A DNA stretch of 64,000 bases from Betaproteobacteria bacterium (GCA_028292435.1 JAQGMI010000028.1:1-64000), one strand, 5' to 3'. Counted from the stretch's first letter, positions 7,842 to 16,852 are shown. Translations and numbers: made by a program. Notes: generated by a model not told the origin, from the letters alone.

Positions 7842-9077
7842 TCAGGGCGCGGCTTTACGGAATATGACGATCCGGTTGCTGTTGGTGCCGGCCTCATTGT
7901 TGCCGACGCCCCAGATGTTGGCGGTCTTCGTGAACCGCTGGGCGTTGATCAAAATGGCTTCGCAGACAAAACCCGCTTCGGTGCCGAGCGGCGCGACGCG
8001 TTCTTCGAGGCGGATTTTGCCTTTGCGAACTTCACCTACTTCGAAGGCAACCCAGCCGCCCGGTTTGGTGATGCGATAAAGCTCGGAGAAAACCGGCGCC
8101 ATGCGCCCGTCCCATTCCTCTACCGTGCGCGACATCGTGATGCCGGCGGCGATCGCCTCGGCGTCGAGATTGTTAAACCAGCAGCGCAGCCAGTTGTCTT
8201 TCGCATATTGCACGACGTCGAGAAAAGGCGGTGACGTCACGGTCAACTGCACACTATTCGATTCGATCTCCTTCGTCGCCGCCGCGCCGCCGGTCAGGAA
8301 GTGAGCGGACTCCGCGGCTGTGCGTAACCGCCAGCGGTCGGCCGCGGCAATGCCGCCTTGCAACTGCATGGATTTGCGCAGGATTAGCGCGCGCACGTCC
8401 TTGTACGAGGGCGTCTGATCGAGCTTCTGGTTGATCTTTATTTGATTTTCCGGCGACACGGCCTGGTTAGGCGGCAGTGTATACACCGAGAAAAAGCCGG
8501 GCGAATGGCCGGTGAGACGATTGGTTGCGACCATACGTATCCAGCGATCGACATGGTCTTCGTGACCGGCGCGGTGGCGCTGCGCGAGATAGCGGCGCAA
8601 TCCCAGAATTTCGTTGAGCGTGTTCTGATGGAAGAACATCGACAGGTCGATGTCGGTCGCCACGGTCGCCGAAAAATGCAGTTCGCGCAGGCGCTTGTCG
8701 ATCTCGCTAACGGTCGGCACCTCGAGCCGTGGCCGCGTCAGAATTTCCGACAGCGGATTGATGTCGTTGGCAATGACCCGGCGTCCACGCAATGCCGCTT
8801 CGACTGCCGTAGTGCCGCGGCCGCTGAACGGATCGTAGACGGCGTCGCCTTCGTGCGTGAGCTGCCCGATGAAATAGGCAGGCAGCTGAGGCTTGAAGCA
8901 GGCGCGGTACGAGACTTCATGAATCGAATTGGCCTGGCGTTGCTTGCTCGTCCACAATTCTTGCTCAAAGACCGGAATCTCATTTACTGCCTTTTCGCGC
9001 GTCTTTTTTAAATCATTTCTAGGTTGTGAAGAAGTGCGAAGCGTTCTACTTTTTTGAAGATGCTGAACATTGAGCAT
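7842..9077 (-). CDS. DNA methyltransferase, N4-cytosine/N6-adenine type
   Basis: 411 residues. SAM-binding motif I is DPFSGRGTT (82-90) and catalytic motif IV is TSPPF (about 280-284), followed by PGGWVAFEVGEVRKG. Motif I precedes motif IV with about 190 residues between, an alpha-class-like order with the target-recognition part in the middle. TSPPF/Y is usual for N4-cytosine enzymes, but N6-adenine cannot be excluded. GGAGGC precedes the ATG. No restriction endonuclease is recognisable beside it, so it may be an orphan regulatory methylase. The upstream spacer is AT-rich and unlike the surroundings, suggesting transfer. Confidence 0.87.
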   Translation of the reverse strand: MLNVQHLQKSRTLRTSSQPRNDLKKTREKAVNEIPVFEQELWTSKQRQANSIHEVSYRACFKPQLPAYFIGQLTHEGDAVYDPFSGRGTTAVEAALRGRRVIANDINPLSEILTRPRLEVPTVSEIDKRLRELHFSATVATDIDLSMFFHQNTLNEILGLRRYLAQRHRAGHEDHVDRWIRMVATNRLTGHSPGFFSVYTLPPNQAVSPENQIKINQKLDQTPSYKDVRALILRKSMQLQGGIAAADRWRLRTAAESAHFLTGGAAATKEIESNSVQLTVTSPPFLDVVQYAKDNWLRCWFNNLDAEAIAAGITMSRTVEEWDGRMAPVFSELYRITKPGGWVAFEVGEVRKGKIRLEERVAPLGTEAGFVCEAILINAQRFTKTANIWGVGNNEAGTNSNRIVIFRKAAP

Positions 9078-9128
9078 TTTTTGATGCCTCCGTCATGTTT
9101 GACGGAAAAAACAGTACGCTCCTATTCT

Positions 9129-9197
9129 TTAAAAGTACAGAACAATTTCAATCATTTAAGTCCAGCCTGCAATAGCTCAAAAAACTTGTACTTTTAA
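9129..9197. promoter_or_regulatory. Spaced 11-bp inverted repeat in the AT-rich divergent spacer
   Basis: TTAAAAGTACA (9129-9139) and its exact inverse TGTACTTTTAA (9187-9197) flank 47 bases between the divergent methyltransferase gene and the small ORF at 9297. The arrangement fits two half-sites or two operators for a shared regulator, or a stem at the RNA level. No regulator gene is visible next to it. Confidence 0.45.
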
Positions 9198-9296
9198 TCA
9201 GAGGCTTGCGAGTGCTTGGGGGCATCGGGGAGAATGATCTTTCGGGATGCACTATTAGATTTTTAATCGCGTTTATAGTTATTCGGGGAGAAGAAA

Positions 9297-9554
9297 ATGA
9301 AAGGAAAGGTATTAGGAAAGATAACCAAACTGAGAATCACACAAGAGCAATTTGACAAAGTGAAGAGCGGAACTGCAGGAATAGGTGGACATCAAAGCTT
9401 GTGCCAAAAATTCTGTGACGGCGTTAAAACTGAAAATGGCACTATGTACGCCCACGTGTACGATGCTGACATGGTGCGAATTAAAACGCTTGTCGATCGC
9501 CCCGACGATGGGAGTTGGCAGGGAGTATTTCGTGAAATTCTTGGCGCTAACTAA
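9297..9554 (+). CDS. Small hypothetical protein, divergent from the DNA methyltransferase
   Basis: 85 residues, not recognised. It is hydrophilic and mixed alpha/beta in look, with no signal peptide or membrane segment. Two cysteines lie at LCQKFC and the C-terminus ends in REILGAN. The start is well supported by GGGGAG placed just before the ATG. Base composition is markedly more AT-rich than the flanking genes. Because it shares a spacer carrying an 11-bp inverted repeat with the methyltransferase, it may belong to the same acquired unit. A role as modification-system partner or regulator is only a guess. Confidence 0.6.
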   Translation: MKGKVLGKITKLRITQEQFDKVKSGTAGIGGHQSLCQKFCDGVKTENGTMYAHVYDADMVRIKTLVDRPDDGSWQGVFREILGAN

Positions 9555-9571
9555 TAATTGAAACCGACTTA

Positions 9572-10813
9572 TTAATATGGCGCTAAATGGCAGTCGAGCG
9601 CTTCGATCCAATGCATGACCGGTAGGCCGGTTGCGGTCTGCAGATGCATCTGACAGCCGATGTTGGCGGTGATGATCGCGGCGGGCGCGCCCGCAGTGAG
9701 CGCCGAGATTTTGTTTTTGAGCAATTGCTGTGAAATGGCGGGCTGCAGGATCGAATAGGTCCCCGCGGAGCCGCAGCATAAATGCGCATCCTTTACCGGT
9801 GTCAGATTGAAGCCGAGTTCGACCAGCAGTTTTTCGACCTGGCCTTTCATCTTGAGCCCGTGCTGCAGTGTGCAGGGTGGATGGAAAGCGAAGGTTGCGG
9901 ATTGAGATTTCTGGACGGAAGATCGGGCAAGCTTCTGCACCGTATCTTTTTCCTGAGCGATCACTTCGCTGACGTCTTTCATCAATGCCGACACGCGGGC
10001 GGCTTTTTCGGCGTATGCGCGATCGTGCGCGAGCAGGTGGCCGTACTCGGCAACCATTGCACCGCAGCCGCTCGCGGTCATTACGATTGCTTCGGCGCCT
10101 TGCTCGATATGCGGCCACCATGCGTCGATATTGCGGCGCATGTAATCAAGACCTTCTTCCTGCGCATTCAGATGATACGAGACCGCGCCGCAGCAGCCGG
10201 CCTGCGCAGCACGCACGAGCGTGATGCCGAGTTTGTCGAGCACGCGCGCTGCCGCTGCATTGGTGTTCGGCGACAGGCCCGGTTGTACGCAGCCATCGAG
10301 CACTACCATCTTGCGGGCATGCGAACTTGCAGGCCATTGGGATGGTTTTATCGTCACCGGCACTTTTCGTTTTAACGCGCCGGGCAACAGCGGCCGTGCC
10401 AACTGCCCCAGTTTTAACAGCGGATTGAACCGCGCCGCATCGGGAATGACCGAGCGCAGCGCTGAACGTACAATGGTTTCAACCGGACTGCGGCCGACTT
10501 GTTCATCGACAACCGCGCGGCCGATATCGAGCAGGCGGCCGTACTGGACACCCGAGGGGCAGGTGGTTTCGCAGGAGCGGCACGTCAGGCAGCGGTCGAG
10601 GTGCAACTGGGTTTTTTCCGTCGCCGGCGCGCCTTCGAGCACCTGTTTCATCAGATAGATGCGGCCGCGCGGGCCGTCGAGCTCATCGCCGAGCAACTGA
10701 TAGGTCGGGCATGTGGCCGTGCAAAAGCCGCAGTGCACGCATTTGCGCAAAATCGCATCGGCTTCGCGGCCCTGCGGCGTGTCCTTGATGAAGTCGGCTA
10801 AGTTGGTTTCCAC
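9572..10813 (-). CDS. glcF: Glycolate oxidase iron-sulfur subunit
   Basis: 413 residues. Two [4Fe-4S] ferredoxin motifs sit at the N-terminus (C25, C28, C31, C35 and C75, C78, C81, C85, each ending CP), followed by two CCG (heterodisulfide-reductase-like) domains with GCCGAVSYHLN and CCGSAGTYSI. The subunit carries electrons from the FAD subunits of glycolate oxidase to the membrane quinone pool. The start is GTG. It is the last gene of glcD-glcE-glcF on the minus strand and is separated from glcE by a copy of the intercistronic palindrome. Confidence 0.95.
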   Translation of the reverse strand: METNLADFIKDTPQGREADAILRKCVHCGFCTATCPTYQLLGDELDGPRGRIYLMKQVLEGAPATEKTQLHLDRCLTCRSCETTCPSGVQYGRLLDIGRAVVDEQVGRSPVETIVRSALRSVIPDAARFNPLLKLGQLARPLLPGALKRKVPVTIKPSQWPASSHARKMVVLDGCVQPGLSPNTNAAAARVLDKLGITLVRAAQAGCCGAVSYHLNAQEEGLDYMRRNIDAWWPHIEQGAEAIVMTASGCGAMVAEYGHLLAHDRAYAEKAARVSALMKDVSEVIAQEKDTVQKLARSSVQKSQSATFAFHPPCTLQHGLKMKGQVEKLLVELGFNLTPVKDAHLCCGSAGTYSILQPAISQQLLKNKISALTAGAPAAIITANIGCQMHLQTATGLPVMHWIEALDCHLAPY

Positions 10814-10825
10814 AGCGATAGATCC

Positions 10826-10950
10826 GTTTCTTTAACCGCAAAGGACGCAAAGGACGCGAAGGAAATGCAAGGCAAAAACAGGCCTGCGATGTCCTGGCGA
10901 ATGTATCGCAGTAATCATGCTTTTACCTTTGCGTCCTTTGCGGTTCAAGC
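10826..10950. repeat. Intercistronic long imperfect palindrome, copy 2 (glcE-glcF spacer)
   Basis: The left arm near 10835-10865 contains CCGCAAAGGACGC and AAAGGACGCGAAGGAAA; the right arm near 10926-10946 contains CCTTTGCGTCCTTTGCGGTT. It occupies most of the spacer between glcE and glcF on their shared minus-strand transcript. Sequence and position match the copies at 4331, 12028 and 36750. Confidence 0.82.
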
Positions 10951-10952
10951 TC

Positions 10953-12017
10953 TTAAATCTCCTGATACATACGCGCAGGATTAAAGATACCCGCCGGATC
11001 AAATTGGCGTTTCAGGTTTTGCTCGATTTTGTACAGCGCCGGTGCAAGCGGGTGAAAAATACCCAACGATTTGTCGCCGCCGCGAAACAGCGTCGCGTGA
11101 CCGCCGCCGAAGCTGGCGGCTTCGCGCACCGCAGCGGCGTCAGCGTCGCTTGCGAGCCAGCGCAGGCTCCCGTTCCATTCGAAAAGTTGCGCGCCGGGTA
11201 AATTGAGCGGCGGCGTTGTCGATTTGAGCGATAGCCGCCATAAAGGTTTCGCCGTGTTAAAAAATTCGGCGGTGTGTTCGCGGATATCCTGCCAATAAGC
11301 CTGAGCTCGGCCGTCGTCGAGCCGTTCGCCCCCAAGCGATTTCACAGCCGCCGTCACCGATGCCGCCGCGCCCGAGAGCCGGATATGAAGCCGGCCGTCG
11401 TGCCATGCCGTGGCTGACAGCGGCAGCGGCTCGCCGGCCAATTGGTTCATCGACGCGATAGCATCGGCGGCCGTCATTTCAAATTGCAGCGTTGCTTCCG
11501 TTACCGGCAGCGGCAATACTTTAAGCGAGACATCCAGAATGACGCCGAGCGTGCCCAAAGAGCCGGCGATAAGTCGCGACACGTCGAAGCCGGCGACATT
11601 TTTCATCACTTGGCCGCCGAATTTCAGATCGTCGCCTCTGCCGTCGAGCATACGGATGCCGAGCACGGCATCGCGCACCGCGCCCGCATAGGCGCGACGC
11701 GGTCCCGAAAGCCCGGCCGCGATGCAGCCGCCCAACGTGGCATGCGGACCGAAATGCGGCGGCTCGAACGCGAGCATCTGGCCTCTGTCGCGCAACACTT
11801 GCTCGATTTCGGCCAGCGGCGTGCCGGCGCGCGCGGTGATGACGAGTTCACTCGGCTCGTAATCGACTACGCCGCGATAGGCGGCAATGCTAATCGTCTC
11901 ACCGCGCAGTGCGCCGCCGTAAAAATCCTTGCTGCCGCCGCCGCGAATGCAGAGCGGCGTGCGGTGCGCCGCGGCGCTGCGGATCGTTTCAGTCAGCTGA
12001 TTAAGGATTTCACGCAT
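10953..12017 (-). CDS. glcE: Glycolate oxidase FAD-binding subunit
   Basis: 354 residues with a PCMH-type FAD-binding domain (PLCIRGGGSKDFYGG near the N-terminus, PHFGPHATLGGCIAAGLSG, then KFGGQVMKNVAGFDVSRL) and a C-terminal FAD-oxidase portion. It is the shorter FAD subunit that pairs with GlcD. I chose the ATG at 12017 (MREILNQLTE), which matches the normal family start. The open frame runs 20 codons further upstream, but that extension is translated palindromic repeat. The gene lies between glcD and glcF. Confidence 0.92.
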   Translation of the reverse strand: MREILNQLTETIRSAAAHRTPLCIRGGGSKDFYGGALRGETISIAAYRGVVDYEPSELVITARAGTPLAEIEQVLRDRGQMLAFEPPHFGPHATLGGCIAAGLSGPRRAYAGAVRDAVLGIRMLDGRGDDLKFGGQVMKNVAGFDVSRLIAGSLGTLGVILDVSLKVLPLPVTEATLQFEMTAADAIASMNQLAGEPLPLSATAWHDGRLHIRLSGAAASVTAAVKSLGGERLDDGRAQAYWQDIREHTAEFFNTAKPLWRLSLKSTTPPLNLPGAQLFEWNGSLRWLASDADAAAVREAASFGGGHATLFRGGDKSLGIFHPLAPALYKIEQNLKRQFDPAGIFNPARMYQEI

Positions 12018-12027
12018 TAAAGCTATA

Positions 12028-12156
12028 CCGGCAGGGACGCAATGGACGCGAAGGAAAAATAAAAGACGAAGCAGCATATACAGCGGCTGCCTTCGACACT
12101 TATATATTTTCTTTCTTTGCCGTTCCTTTGTGTCCCTAGCGTCCTTTGCGGTGAGG
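12028..12156. repeat. Intercistronic long imperfect palindrome, copy 3 (glcD-glcE spacer)
   Basis: The left arm (12028-12058) is a degenerate version, CCGGCAGGGACGC then AATGGACGCGAAGGAAAA. The right arm (12114-12156) contains GTCCCTAGCGTCCTTTGCGGT. It fills the glcD-glcE spacer almost completely. It is less well preserved than copies 2 and 4. Confidence 0.75.
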
Positions 12157-12158
12157 CT

Positions 12159-13649
12159 TCAAAACCTGGGCAAGTCACGAAACTTCTCGCTTCCCCCATG
12201 CACGTGCATCTGTCCATATTCAGCACAGCGATGCAAAGTAGGAACCGCCTTGCCCGGATTGAGCAGCGCGTGCTCGTCGAACGCCGCTTTGACGGCATGA
12301 AAAGCGGCAAGTTCGAGCGTGCCGAACTGCTCGCACATCGCATTAATTTTCTCGACACCGACGCCGTGCTCGCCGGTGATGGTGCCGCCGACTTCGATGG
12401 AGAGCTTTAGAATCTCGGCGCCGAATTGCTCGGTGCGCTCGAGTTCGCCGGGCTGGTTGGCATCGTAAAGAATCAGGGGATGTAGATTGCCGTCACCCGC
12501 ATGAAACACGTTCATGCAGCGCAGTCCGTACTTGACTGACAATTCGGTGATGGCATTGAGCACGCGCGGCAGCGCTTTTTTCGGAATCGTGCCGTCCATG
12601 CAGTAGTAATCGGGTGACACGCGGCCGGCGGCCGGGAATGCGGCTTTACGGCCCGCCCAGAAGCGCAGGCGTTCGGCTTCGCTCGCCGAAACGCGTACCT
12701 CCGTCGCTCCGCTCGCGTGCATCACTGCTTTCATGCGCTCGATTTCCTCGGCGACCTCGGCTTCATTCCCGTCCGACTCGCACAACAGAATGGCTTCGGC
12801 ATCGAGCGGGTATCCGGCTTTGACGAAAGGCTCGACGGCGCCGGTCGTGATCTTGTCCATCATCTCGAGACCCGCCGGAATGATGCCGGCGGCAATAATG
12901 TTGGCGACGGCCTGGCCGGCTTTCACCACTTCGTCGAACGCGGCGAGTATGCATTGCGCCCGTTGCGGAATCGGCAGCAGCTTCACGGTTACTTCGGTAA
13001 TCACAGCGAGCAAGCCTTCGGAGCCCGTCATCAGCGCGAGCAGATCGTAGCCCGCGGAGTCGAGGCCGCCGCTGCCGATTTCAAGCAGCTCGCCCTCGAT
13101 CGAGAATGCGCGCAGCCTGAGGATGTTATGCACCGTGAGCCCGTACTTGAGGCAGTGCATGCCGCCGGAGTTTTCAGCGACATTGCCGCCGATCGAGCAT
13201 GCGATCTGGCTCGACGGGTCGGGCGCATAGTAGAGGCCGTATTGCAAGGCGGCTTCCGAAATGGCGAGATTGCGCACGCCGGGTTGCAGGCGCGCCGTGC
13301 GCGCTGCCGGATCGATCTCCAGTATGCGCATGAAACGCGCAAGCGACAGCAGCACGCCGTCCCCAGGCGGCAGTGCGCCGCCCGAGAGGCCGGTGCCCGC
13401 CCCGCGAGCGACGACCGGCACGCGCAGGCGATGGCAGATTTTGAGAATGCGTTGAACCTGATCTTCGGTTTCGGGCAGCGCGACCACCATCGGCAACCGG
13501 CGATAGGCTGACAAGCCGTCGCATTCGTACGGCTGAACATCTTCGCGCGCATGCAAGAGCGCGCTCGCCGGCAGAATCGCTGCGAGCGCCGCGACGACCT
13601 CGCGCTGGCGCGCAAGATCGATAGAGGGGCGGTCGAGCACGGCATTCAT
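12159..13649 (-). CDS. glcD: Glycolate oxidase subunit D, FAD-linked
   Basis: 496 residues. The PCMH FAD-binding domain shows PVVARGAGTGLSGGALP (about 94-110), CSIGGNVAENSGGMHCLKYG and GSGGLDSAGYDLLALMTGSEGLLAVITE. The FAD-oxidase C-terminal domain has the HAGDGNLHPLILYD and GEHGVGVEK motifs that hold the substrate and metal. It is the catalytic subunit oxidising glycolate (or D-lactate) to glyoxylate. It is first in the glcDEF operon. The C-terminal tail after AVPTLHRCAEYG is slightly extended compared with typical GlcD. Confidence 0.95.
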   Translation of the reverse strand: MNAVLDRPSIDLARQREVVAALAAILPASALLHAREDVQPYECDGLSAYRRLPMVVALPETEDQVQRILKICHRLRVPVVARGAGTGLSGGALPPGDGVLLSLARFMRILEIDPAARTARLQPGVRNLAISEAALQYGLYYAPDPSSQIACSIGGNVAENSGGMHCLKYGLTVHNILRLRAFSIEGELLEIGSGGLDSAGYDLLALMTGSEGLLAVITEVTVKLLPIPQRAQCILAAFDEVVKAGQAVANIIAAGIIPAGLEMMDKITTGAVEPFVKAGYPLDAEAILLCESDGNEAEVAEEIERMKAVMHASGATEVRVSASEAERLRFWAGRKAAFPAAGRVSPDYYCMDGTIPKKALPRVLNAITELSVKYGLRCMNVFHAGDGNLHPLILYDANQPGELERTEQFGAEILKLSIEVGGTITGEHGVGVEKINAMCEQFGTLELAAFHAVKAAFDEHALLNPGKAVPTLHRCAEYGQMHVHGGSEKFRDLPRF

Positions 13650-13774
13650 CGTGAATCCATTCTAACAAACCGCTTCCGCACGGGCGGGATTCGGCAAATG
13701 CACCATCACCGCCGCGTCGGCTATACTTGAAACCGCCCGCCATCCCGCGAGGCGTTCAGCATGCCGAATTTAAA

Positions 13775-14884
13775 TTGAATAAACAATTACTCAGCGCCTG
13801 CTTTTTTGCCGTGCCCGCGGTATTCAGCACCAACGCCGTTGCGCAATCGGATTTTCCTTCGAAGCCCATTCGCATGGTGGTGCCGTATGCGCCAGGCGGT
13901 GCGCCCGGACTCGTTAGCCGCAGGCCCGTTCGCGGGGAGGGCGACCGCGCCGCCGGGTTAAGTAAGGTTGCAATGAATGTCGTGACGTCGTATCCGGATA
14001 AAGCCATTCGCATGGTGGTGCCGTATGCGCCAGGCGGCGGCTCGGACATCGTCGCGCGCATTGTCGGCCAGAAAATGAGCGAGTCGTTCGGCCAGACGAT
14101 CGTCGTGGACAATCGTCCGGGCGCTGCCGGCATGCTCGGGGCTGAACTCGCCGCAGCAGCGCCGGGCGATGGCTACACGCTGCTGCTCGCGGATTCGTCG
14201 TATACCATCAACGCGTCGTACTACAAGCAGAAGCGCTATGACGCGCAAAAAAGCTTCGTGCCGGTTTCGCTGATCGCGGATACGCCTTACATACTTGCGG
14301 TGCATCCTTCGGTGCCAGCGACAACGATTAAGGATTTTATTGCACTCGCCAAAGCGCAGCCGGGCAAGATCAATGTCGGCTCGGCAGGCAATGGCAGCGG
14401 CAGTCATCTGACCGGCGCGCTCTTCATGTTGAAGGCGGGCGTCAATCTCAATCACATTCCGTATAAAGGCTCGGGTCCGTCAACGGCGGATGTCGTCGCC
14501 GGCCAGATTCAATCGACATTTGCGACTGCGCCCGGTGCGGTGCCGTTCATCAAGGCGGGGCGGTTGAAAGCGCTGGTCGCCGCATCGCCCAGGCGCAGTG
14601 CGACGCTGCCGGACGTGCCGACGTTCGTTGAGCTCGGATTCAAGGACATCGTCGTCACCAATTGGTACGGCGTAGTTGCACCGGCCGGCACGCCGAAAGC
14701 GGTCGCGCAAAAGCTGGCGGCGGAGATTACGCGGGTGATTGCGTTGCCCGACGTGCGCGAGCGATTGGCGGGTGCTGCGCTCGATCCGGTGACGCCGGGT
14801 CCCGAACCGTTTGCACAATTGATCGATCTGGAATTAAAGCGCTGGGCACAGGTAATCAAGGACGCGAATATTCCGACGGAGTAG
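13775..14884 (+). CDS. Bug-family (TTT) periplasmic receptor with a 46-residue internal insertion
   Basis: Tripartite tricarboxylate transporter receptor binding small carboxylates in the periplasm. From the TTG at 13775 it has a classic signal peptide (MNKQLLSACFFAVPAVFSTNAVAQ). The frame also allows a TTG at 13727. An SD-preceded ATG at 13760 is out of frame, which hints at a start-region indel. The family N-terminal motif KPIRMVVPYAPGG occurs twice, 46 codons apart, with 34 identical bases; the stretch between (GAPGLVSRRPVRGEGDRAAG) is not family-like. Downstream parts are normal: GQTIVVDNRPGAAG, LNHIPYKGSGP and PAGTPKAV. It is first of three tandem Bug genes ahead of hyuB/hyuA. Whether this variant folds is doubtful. 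Confidence 0.82.
   Translation: MNKQLLSACFFAVPAVFSTNAVAQSDFPSKPIRMVVPYAPGGAPGLVSRRPVRGEGDRAAGLSKVAMNVVTSYPDKAIRMVVPYAPGGGSDIVARIVGQKMSESFGQTIVVDNRPGAAGMLGAELAAAAPGDGYTLLLADSSYTINASYYKQKRYDAQKSFVPVSLIADTPYILAVHPSVPATTIKDFIALAKAQPGKINVGSAGNGSGSHLTGALFMLKAGVNLNHIPYKGSGPSTADVVAGQIQSTFATAPGAVPFIKAGRLKALVAASPRRSATLPDVPTFVELGFKDIVVTNWYGVVAPAGTPKAVAQKLAAEITRVIALPDVRERLAGAALDPVTPGPEPFAQLIDLELKRWAQVIKDANIPTE
13866..14037 (+). repeat. 34-bp direct repeat inside the Bug receptor gene
   Basis: Identical 34-base copies, each starting CCATTCGCATGGTGG and ending GCGCCAGGCGG, lie at 13866-13899 and 14004-14037. The period is 138 bases, so the reading frame is kept. The bases following each copy differ, so this is not a simple tandem duplication of the whole 138-base unit. 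Confidence 0.9.
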
Positions 14885-14924
14885 TGCATTCACCAAAGAT
14901 GCAGCGTTGAGGGAGTAAACCATC

Positions 14925-15881
14925 GTGAGACTGTTTGTTGCGGTAATTGGAATGTTGATTGCGGCGACCGGCGCCCAGGCGCAGCCCTATCCCGCAAAAA
15001 CAATTCGCCTGATCGTGCCTTTCGTCGCGGGCGGCTCGGCTGACGTACTCGGCCGGGTCTACGCCCAGCGCATGACGCAGCTCTACGGCCAGCAGATGGT
15101 CGTCGAAAATCGTCCCGGCTCCGGCGGGCACGTGGGCGCCGAAGCGGCCGCGCGCGCAACACCTGACGGGTACACCATCGTCTTCGGCACGATCGGCATT
15201 CACGCTGCTTACGCTATCTATTCCAAGCTCGGCTACGACCCGTCGCGCGACCTGCAGCCGGTTTCGATGTACGCGGACGTGCCGAACATTTTGATTGTGC
15301 ATCCGTCGGTGCCGGCGAAGAACGTGAAGGAATTTATCGCGCTCGCCAAAAGCAACCCCGGACGCCTCAATTTCGGTACCGCGGGCAGCGGCTCGTCGAC
15401 GCATATGTGCGGAGAATGGTTCAAGCTGGTGACCGGCGTCAATCTGACGCATGTTCCATACAAAGGCAGCGCGCAGTCTATGCAGGACCTGCTCGGGGGC
15501 CAGATCGAATTAATGTTCGAGAACCTGCCGACGGCGATCGCCCAGGTCAGGGCCGGCAAGGTGCGCGCACTCGGCATGACGAGCAAAGAGCGCAGTCCGA
15601 GCATGCCGGAAGTGCCGACCGTGTCGGAATCCGGCGTGCCCGGCTTCGAAGCGACCGCATGGTTCACGATTGCCGCGCCCGCGAAGGTGCCGGCCGACAT
15701 CATTCGCAAGCTCAACGCCGACATGAATGCATTTTTGAAGGCGCCCGAAATGCAGCAGCGCTGGATTGAGATGGGCGCGGTGCCGCTGGGCGGTTCGCCG
15801 GCGGACGCGGAAAAATTCTTTACAAGCGAGCGGGAAAAATGGAACAAGGTAATCAAAGCGGCGGGCATACGAGGGGACTGA
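14925..15881 (+). CDS. Bug-family (TTT) periplasmic receptor
   Basis: 318 residues. GTG start followed by a signal peptide (LFVAVIGMLIAATGAQA). Family hallmarks are KTIRLIVPFVAGGSADVLGR, QMVVENRPGSGGHVGAEAAA, TPDGYTI, THVPYKGSAQSMQDLLGGQI and a C-terminal KVIKAAGI. The fold captures a carboxylate ligand through the first beta-alpha turn and two bound waters. It is the middle gene of three tandem Bug receptors, 40 bases after the previous one. Its TGA overlaps the ATG of the next gene, so translation is coupled. Confidence 0.93.
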   Translation: MRLFVAVIGMLIAATGAQAQPYPAKTIRLIVPFVAGGSADVLGRVYAQRMTQLYGQQMVVENRPGSGGHVGAEAAARATPDGYTIVFGTIGIHAAYAIYSKLGYDPSRDLQPVSMYADVPNILIVHPSVPAKNVKEFIALAKSNPGRLNFGTAGSGSSTHMCGEWFKLVTGVNLTHVPYKGSAQSMQDLLGGQIELMFENLPTAIAQVRAGKVRALGMTSKERSPSMPEVPTVSESGVPGFEATAWFTIAAPAKVPADIIRKLNADMNAFLKAPEMQQRWIEMGAVPLGGSPADAEKFFTSEREKWNKVIKAAGIRGD

Positions 15882-16852
15882 TGAAATTCAATTCGAGCAT
15901 GTATATTCTTGCGGCCGCGTTATCGACCCTGTGGTCGTGCGCCGCAACGGCGCAATCCTATCCGTTGAAACCGATCCGGCTGATCGTGCCGTATCCACCA
16001 GGCGGTGGTACCGATTTCGTCGCGCGTCTCGTGGCGCTCAAATTGCCCGACGAACTCGGGCAGAACGTCGTCGTCGACAATCGCCCCGGTGCGGCAGGGC
16101 TCATCGGCACCGAACTCGCGGCGCGCGCGCCGGCCGATGGTTACACGCTGCTGCTCGTCGATTCGTCACTGCCGATCAACGTCACTTACTACAAGAACGC
16201 GAAGTACGATGCGATCAAGGATTTCGACCCGATCAGCGACGTTGCCGATACGCCGTACATGCTCGTTGTCGCGCCGAATGGACCCTATCAGACCGTGCGC
16301 GACTTGATCAGTGCGGCCAAGGCGCAACCCGGCAGGATTAATTACGGGTCGGGAGGCAATGGCAGCGGCGGCCATCTGACCGGCGAATTATTTCAGATTC
16401 GCGCCGGCGTCAAACTTACGCATGTGCCGTACAAGGGGCTCGGCTTCGCACTGACCGATGTGATCGCCGGGCAGATCCAGACGACGTTTACCTCGGCGCC
16501 GCCCGCGATGGCGCTCATCAAATCCGGACGTATCAAATCAATCGCGGTGGCAACCGAAAAACGCATTGCCTCATTGCCCGATGTGCCGACGTTTGGCGAG
16601 CAGGGCGTCAGGAATCTCGTGGTCGTTAATTGGTACGGCATTGCGAGCATCGGCGGCACGCCAAAACCGGTGCTCGACAAGCTCCACGCGGCTTTGCTCA
16701 AGGTGATCGCGCTGCCGGAAGTAAAGGAGCGCTTTGCGCAGGGCGCGCTCGAGCCGGCACCGATGTCGCAGGCGGCTTTCCGTAAACTGATCGCCGACGA
16801 ACTCGCGCGCTGGTCGTCCGTAATAAAGACGGCGGGCATCAAACCCGACTGA
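15881..16852 (+). CDS. Bug-family (TTT) periplasmic receptor
   Basis: 323 residues from the ATG that overlaps the previous stop codon (TGATG). I rejected an earlier in-frame start at 15839 because the ATG at 15881 begins a clean signal peptide (MKFNSSMYILAAALSTLWSC). Motifs are KPIRLIVPYPPGGGTDFVAR, QNVVVDNRPGAAGLIGTELA, APADGYTLL and LTHVPYKGLGFALTDVIAGQ. Its sequence is close to the 13775 gene (shared YK.AKYDA and VVNWYGI regions), suggesting local duplication. The hydantoinase-type genes follow 12 bases later. Confidence 0.93.
   Translation: MKFNSSMYILAAALSTLWSCAATAQSYPLKPIRLIVPYPPGGGTDFVARLVALKLPDELGQNVVVDNRPGAAGLIGTELAARAPADGYTLLLVDSSLPINVTYYKNAKYDAIKDFDPISDVADTPYMLVVAPNGPYQTVRDLISAAKAQPGRINYGSGGNGSGGHLTGELFQIRAGVKLTHVPYKGLGFALTDVIAGQIQTTFTSAPPAMALIKSGRIKSIAVATEKRIASLPDVPTFGEQGVRNLVVVNWYGIASIGGTPKPVLDKLHAALLKVIALPEVKERFAQGALEPAPMSQAAFRKLIADELARWSSVIKTAGIKPD

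Noticed and set aside
12018..12077. N-terminal extension of glcE
   Set aside because: It runs into the palindromic repeat; the MREILNQLTE start matches GlcE homologues.
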